A stretch of 9,024 nucleotides of DNA, taken from the NCBI GenBank assembly GCA_946887155.1, contig CAMPKM010000092.1, positions 1 through 9,024 on the forward strand, written 5' to 3'. Positions 7,383-9,024 of the stretch are shown one piece after another (position 1 is the stretch's first letter; every line of letters begins with the position of its first letter). The DNA comes from an uncultured Gemmatimonadota bacterium. Lineage in GTDB: Bacteria > Gemmatimonadota > Gemmatimonadetes > Gemmatimonadales > Gemmatimonadaceae. Under the pieces are notes generated by a model. The model worked only from the letters and a program-made list of their open reading frames with translations, ran no database searches and was not told where the DNA came from. The position numbers and the translations under genes are program-made.

Positions 7383-7948
7383 CGGGAATCGGGAATCGGG
7401 AATCGGGAATCGGGAGAACTGGGAATCGGGAATCGGGAATTGGGAATCACACCCTCCGCCTCCGCCACACGGGCCAATCCGTCGAGCGTTCGGCTCGCGA
7501 TGCCATGAACAAAAACGGGGCCGATGACCGCGGTCGCCGCGAACACGCCGATCAATGGCCACCGGGGCCCATCCCACACATGCAGGATCTTCACGCGCGT
7601 CCCCTCAGCCGTCGAAGTGAAACTCCATTCGACATCCATTGCCCTCGTTATGCCGCCAATGTGCCGGAACCGAACCGACGGACGTGTTTCGTCCACCTGC
7701 ATTTCCGACAACCACCACGTCGGCCAGTTCACAAGCCCGAATGGCCGGTTGGCCGACATCTCTACGATGCCGCCCCCATCACCGGTTCTCTCGCGAAAGC
7801 GCACGTACCGATAGTGCGAGAGATGCGCCGGCCAGTGCTCGACATCGCGGGCAATGTCGAACATCGTCGCGACAGGGGCACGCACGGTCCGCTCGTCGAG
7901 CGTTTCCATCGCGCGACCCACAGGCATTTCGCCAAGCGTGAATGTCAT
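7379..7948 (-). CDS. SRPBCC (polyketide cyclase/dehydrase-like) protein with a repeat-encoded tail
   Basis: A 189-aa protein of the SRPBCC / START-like superfamily, whose members bind hydrophobic ligands and include polyketide aromatase/cyclases. Family-like features are an opening strand, ERTVRAPVATMFDIARDVEHWPAHLSHY (about 19-46), and a central beta sheet ending in GTRVKILHVWDGPRWP. A hydrophobic C-terminal helix follows (about 131-150), then the RTLDGLARVAEAEG helix. The last 22 residues (from about 168) are a low-complexity tail containing RFPIP twice, encoded entirely by a GATTCCC heptamer array; this is unlikely to belong to the fold. The ATG at 7948 overlaps the methyltransferase stop by one base (TAATG), with a G-run upstream on the coding strand. 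METLDERTV, 14 residues in, is a possible internal start. The stop overlaps the fabF start (ATGA). Probable role: shaping or carrying the pathway intermediate (inference from context). Confidence 0.82.
   Translation of the reverse strand: MTFTLGEMPVGRAMETLDERTVRAPVATMFDIARDVEHWPAHLSHYRYVRFRERTGDGGGIVEMSANRPFGLVNWPTWWLSEMQVDETRPSVRFRHIGGITRAMDVEWSFTSTAEGTRVKILHVWDGPRWPLIGVFAATAVIGPVFVHGIASRTLDGLARVAEAEGVIPNSRFPIPSSPDSRFPIPDSR
7384..7448. repeat. GGGAATC heptamer tandem array inside coding sequence
   Basis: Plus-strand GGGAATC units run 7384-7411 (four perfect copies), then a 9-bp interruption GGGAGAACT, then two perfect copies, one GGGAATT and one perfect copy to 7448. That is eight units in total. 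The array lies inside the 3' end of the SRPBCC gene, and one base separates it from the fabF ATG. Because 7 is not a multiple of 3, three units encode seven residues and the array stays open in several frames. Confidence 0.95.
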
Positions 7949-8697
7949 TAGCCCCCGGTCCGGAAATCCGTCGTCGACGGTGAATCATTCGCCACCGTGC
8001 CATCGGCGGCAGGTGGACTCCAACTCGCCGTCAATCGCCAACCCGGGTGGCGCCTGACCACCGGATCGACGCTCGTCGCCTGACGCACCAGATCGCGCAG
8101 CTCCGGGGCCTGGAACCCGCGCAGGATCGAGACGACGCCGTCGTGACGGCTGACTTCATGGAAACCCAGAACAAAGGATACCAGCCAGAGACCCGCCACG
8201 GCCAGCCAGCTGCGCCTCAGGTCGGCAACCACCACCCGTCGCTTTGCCACCCGGTTCATTTCGCTCAACAGGCGCACAGCCTCGTCGCCCGCAAAATGGT
8301 GAAGCACCTGGGAGGCGATGACAAAATCGAAAGAACGCGAAGCAAACGGGAGCGCCAGTGCATCGCCCAAGACTCCGGTCACCGGCCATTCCCGCGTCGC
8401 CTTCACGAGCTCGATCCGCCCGTCCAGTCCGAAAACGACGAGCTCGATACCTCGAGCTTGCGCGTGCTTCCTCAGGCGCTCCGGAATGTCGCCCGTACCA
8501 GTACCGACATCGAGCAAGGTGACCCTGCTGCCTGACGAGGGCAACCAGGGCGCGAGTTCCGCACTGACCGCGCGTATGCCCCCGAACAACCGGTTCGCGA
8601 GGGCGATGTCGCGATGCGACCGGCGCTGCAATACCGGATCGGATGTTTCATCGAGCCACTCCACTCCGCGCCGGCGCTCCGGCGTGAGGAATGACAC
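7948..8697 (-). CDS. SAM-dependent class I methyltransferase
   Basis: A 249-aa Rossmann-fold methyltransferase of the UbiE/Methyltransf_11-like group. Motif I is L61-LDVGTGTG-D70, the post-I acidic residue is D92 (VFGLDGR), and motif II/III lies in ALPFASRSFDFVIASQVLHHF (115-135). The N-terminal helix (LQRRSHRDIALANRLFGG) fits the substrate-lid region of this group. A hydrophobic stretch (about 163-180) replaces the usual central region and could contact a lipophilic substrate or the membrane. The final 20 residues are Ser/Thr/Asp-rich and probably disordered. The start is GTG at 8697, three bases after the flavin reductase stop; the stop shares one base with the SRPBCC start. The substrate cannot be read from sequence. 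The context suggests O- or C-methylation of a polyketide- or quinone-like product. Confidence 0.88.
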   Translation of the reverse strand: MSFLTPERRRGVEWLDETSDPVLQRRSHRDIALANRLFGGIRAVSAELAPWLPSSGSRVTLLDVGTGTGDIPERLRKHAQARGIELVVFGLDGRIELVKATREWPVTGVLGDALALPFASRSFDFVIASQVLHHFAGDEAVRLLSEMNRVAKRRVVVADLRRSWLAVAGLWLVSFVLGFHEVSRHDGVVSILRGFQAPELRDLVRQATSVDPVVRRHPGWRLTASWSPPAADGTVANDSPSTTDFRTGG

Positions 8698-8700
8698 CCG

Positions 8701-9024
8701 TCAGCGCTCCAGCTCTGCATAGCCGCCGCGATAGTAGAGGAGGGGCCGAGCGTCGCTGCTCGAGGCGCCATCGACCTGCGCGACAAAAATCGAGTGATCG
8801 CCGCCCTCGTGTTGCTCCACGATGACCGCCTCGATGGACGCGATCACATCGTCGAGCACGGCGACGCCATGAGGATCACGGTGAAACCCGATGCCATCGA
8901 ACCGTCGCGAGCCTTCCTCCTCCGAAAACCGGCGCGACAGCGTTTCCTGCGTTGCCGACAGGACGTTGAAGACGACGCGCTGGCCCTTCGACAGGAGGTT
9001 GTGCAGGTCCGCCGTCCTGGCGAC
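8701..9024 (-). CDS. Flavin reductase-like domain protein, C-terminal part (runs off the window)
   Basis: The last 107 residues are visible; the N-terminus lies beyond the right edge. The sequence has the pattern of the flavin reductase-like FMN-binding fold (Flavin_Reduct): FNVLSATQETLSRRFS, then RFDGIGFHRDPHGVAVLDDV, then ASIEAVIVEQHEGGDHSIFV, ending ARPLLYYRGGYAELER. The GGDHSIFVAQV segment matches the family's conserved GDH-h-hh-G/A-V core, where the His is typical of reductases that supply reduced FMN or FAD to partner monooxygenases. It is the first visible gene of the minus-strand operon, with its stop three bases before the methyltransferase GTG. It probably feeds an oxygenase encoded upstream, outside the window (inference). 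Confidence 0.87.
   Translation of the reverse strand, partial: VARTADLHNLLSKGQRVVFNVLSATQETLSRRFSEEEGSRRFDGIGFHRDPHGVAVLDDVIASIEAVIVEQHEGGDHSIFVAQVDGASSSDARPLLYYRGGYAELER

Noticed and set aside
7384..7448. CRISPR-like array
   Set aside because: The units are contiguous heptamers without spacers and lie inside a coding region.
7505..7951. Plus-strand frame of 148 codons opposite the SRPBCC gene
   Set aside because: Antisense shadow; the minus-strand frame has a coherent SRPBCC pattern and coupled start and stop.

Overview
The window is 9 kb of dense, GC-rich bacterial chromosome. GC-rich codon use, small membrane/coiled-coil proteins, an outer-membrane-type secreted protein and scarce Shine-Dalgarno sites fit a Gram-negative, possibly Gemmatimonadota-like soil or freshwater bacterium. 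No rRNA or other decisive marker is present, so this placement is inference. I see no tRNA, CRISPR array, transposase or phage gene.

Layout. Positions 58-546 (+) encode a small secreted, beta-rich hypothetical protein. It ends at a strong bidirectional hairpin terminator (552-578) shared with a convergent 89-aa unknown gene (585-854, -). After a 254-bp divergent gap comes a plus-strand oxidative-folding operon: an unknown 98-aa acidic protein, overlapped by a membrane-anchored DsbA-like thiol oxidase (CPAC), then a VKOR-family quinone-linked oxidase. Convergent to it is a full-length acetyl-CoA synthetase (acs). Divergent from acs is a tandem pair of related small proteins, each with one membrane helix and a coiled coil. 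The rest of the window is on the minus strand. Reading right to left it holds the end of a flavin reductase, a SAM methyltransferase, a SRPBCC (polyketide cyclase-like) protein, a FabF-type ketosynthase broken by a one-base frameshift, and then an aquaporin.

How the genes work together. DsbA and VKOR form a complete disulfide-making pair: VKOR would reoxidise DsbA and pass electrons to quinone. The flavin reductase, methyltransferase, SRPBCC protein and ketosynthase are packed with 3-bp, 1-bp (TAATG) and 4-bp (ATGA) junctions. They look like one translationally coupled biosynthetic operon for a lipid, quinone or polyketide-like product, and its upstream part lies beyond the right edge.

Most interesting points: the frameshifted fabF, where restoring one base recovers the exact family length and catalytic spacing; a GATTCCC heptamer array that encodes the tail of the SRPBCC protein and runs up to the fabF start; an aquaporin whose four pore-filter positions read H/I/A/R like plant TIPs rather than AqpZ; and the rare Leu codon TTA, used only in the context G-TTA-GGC. 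I found no convincing sign of a wholly new defence or mobile system.
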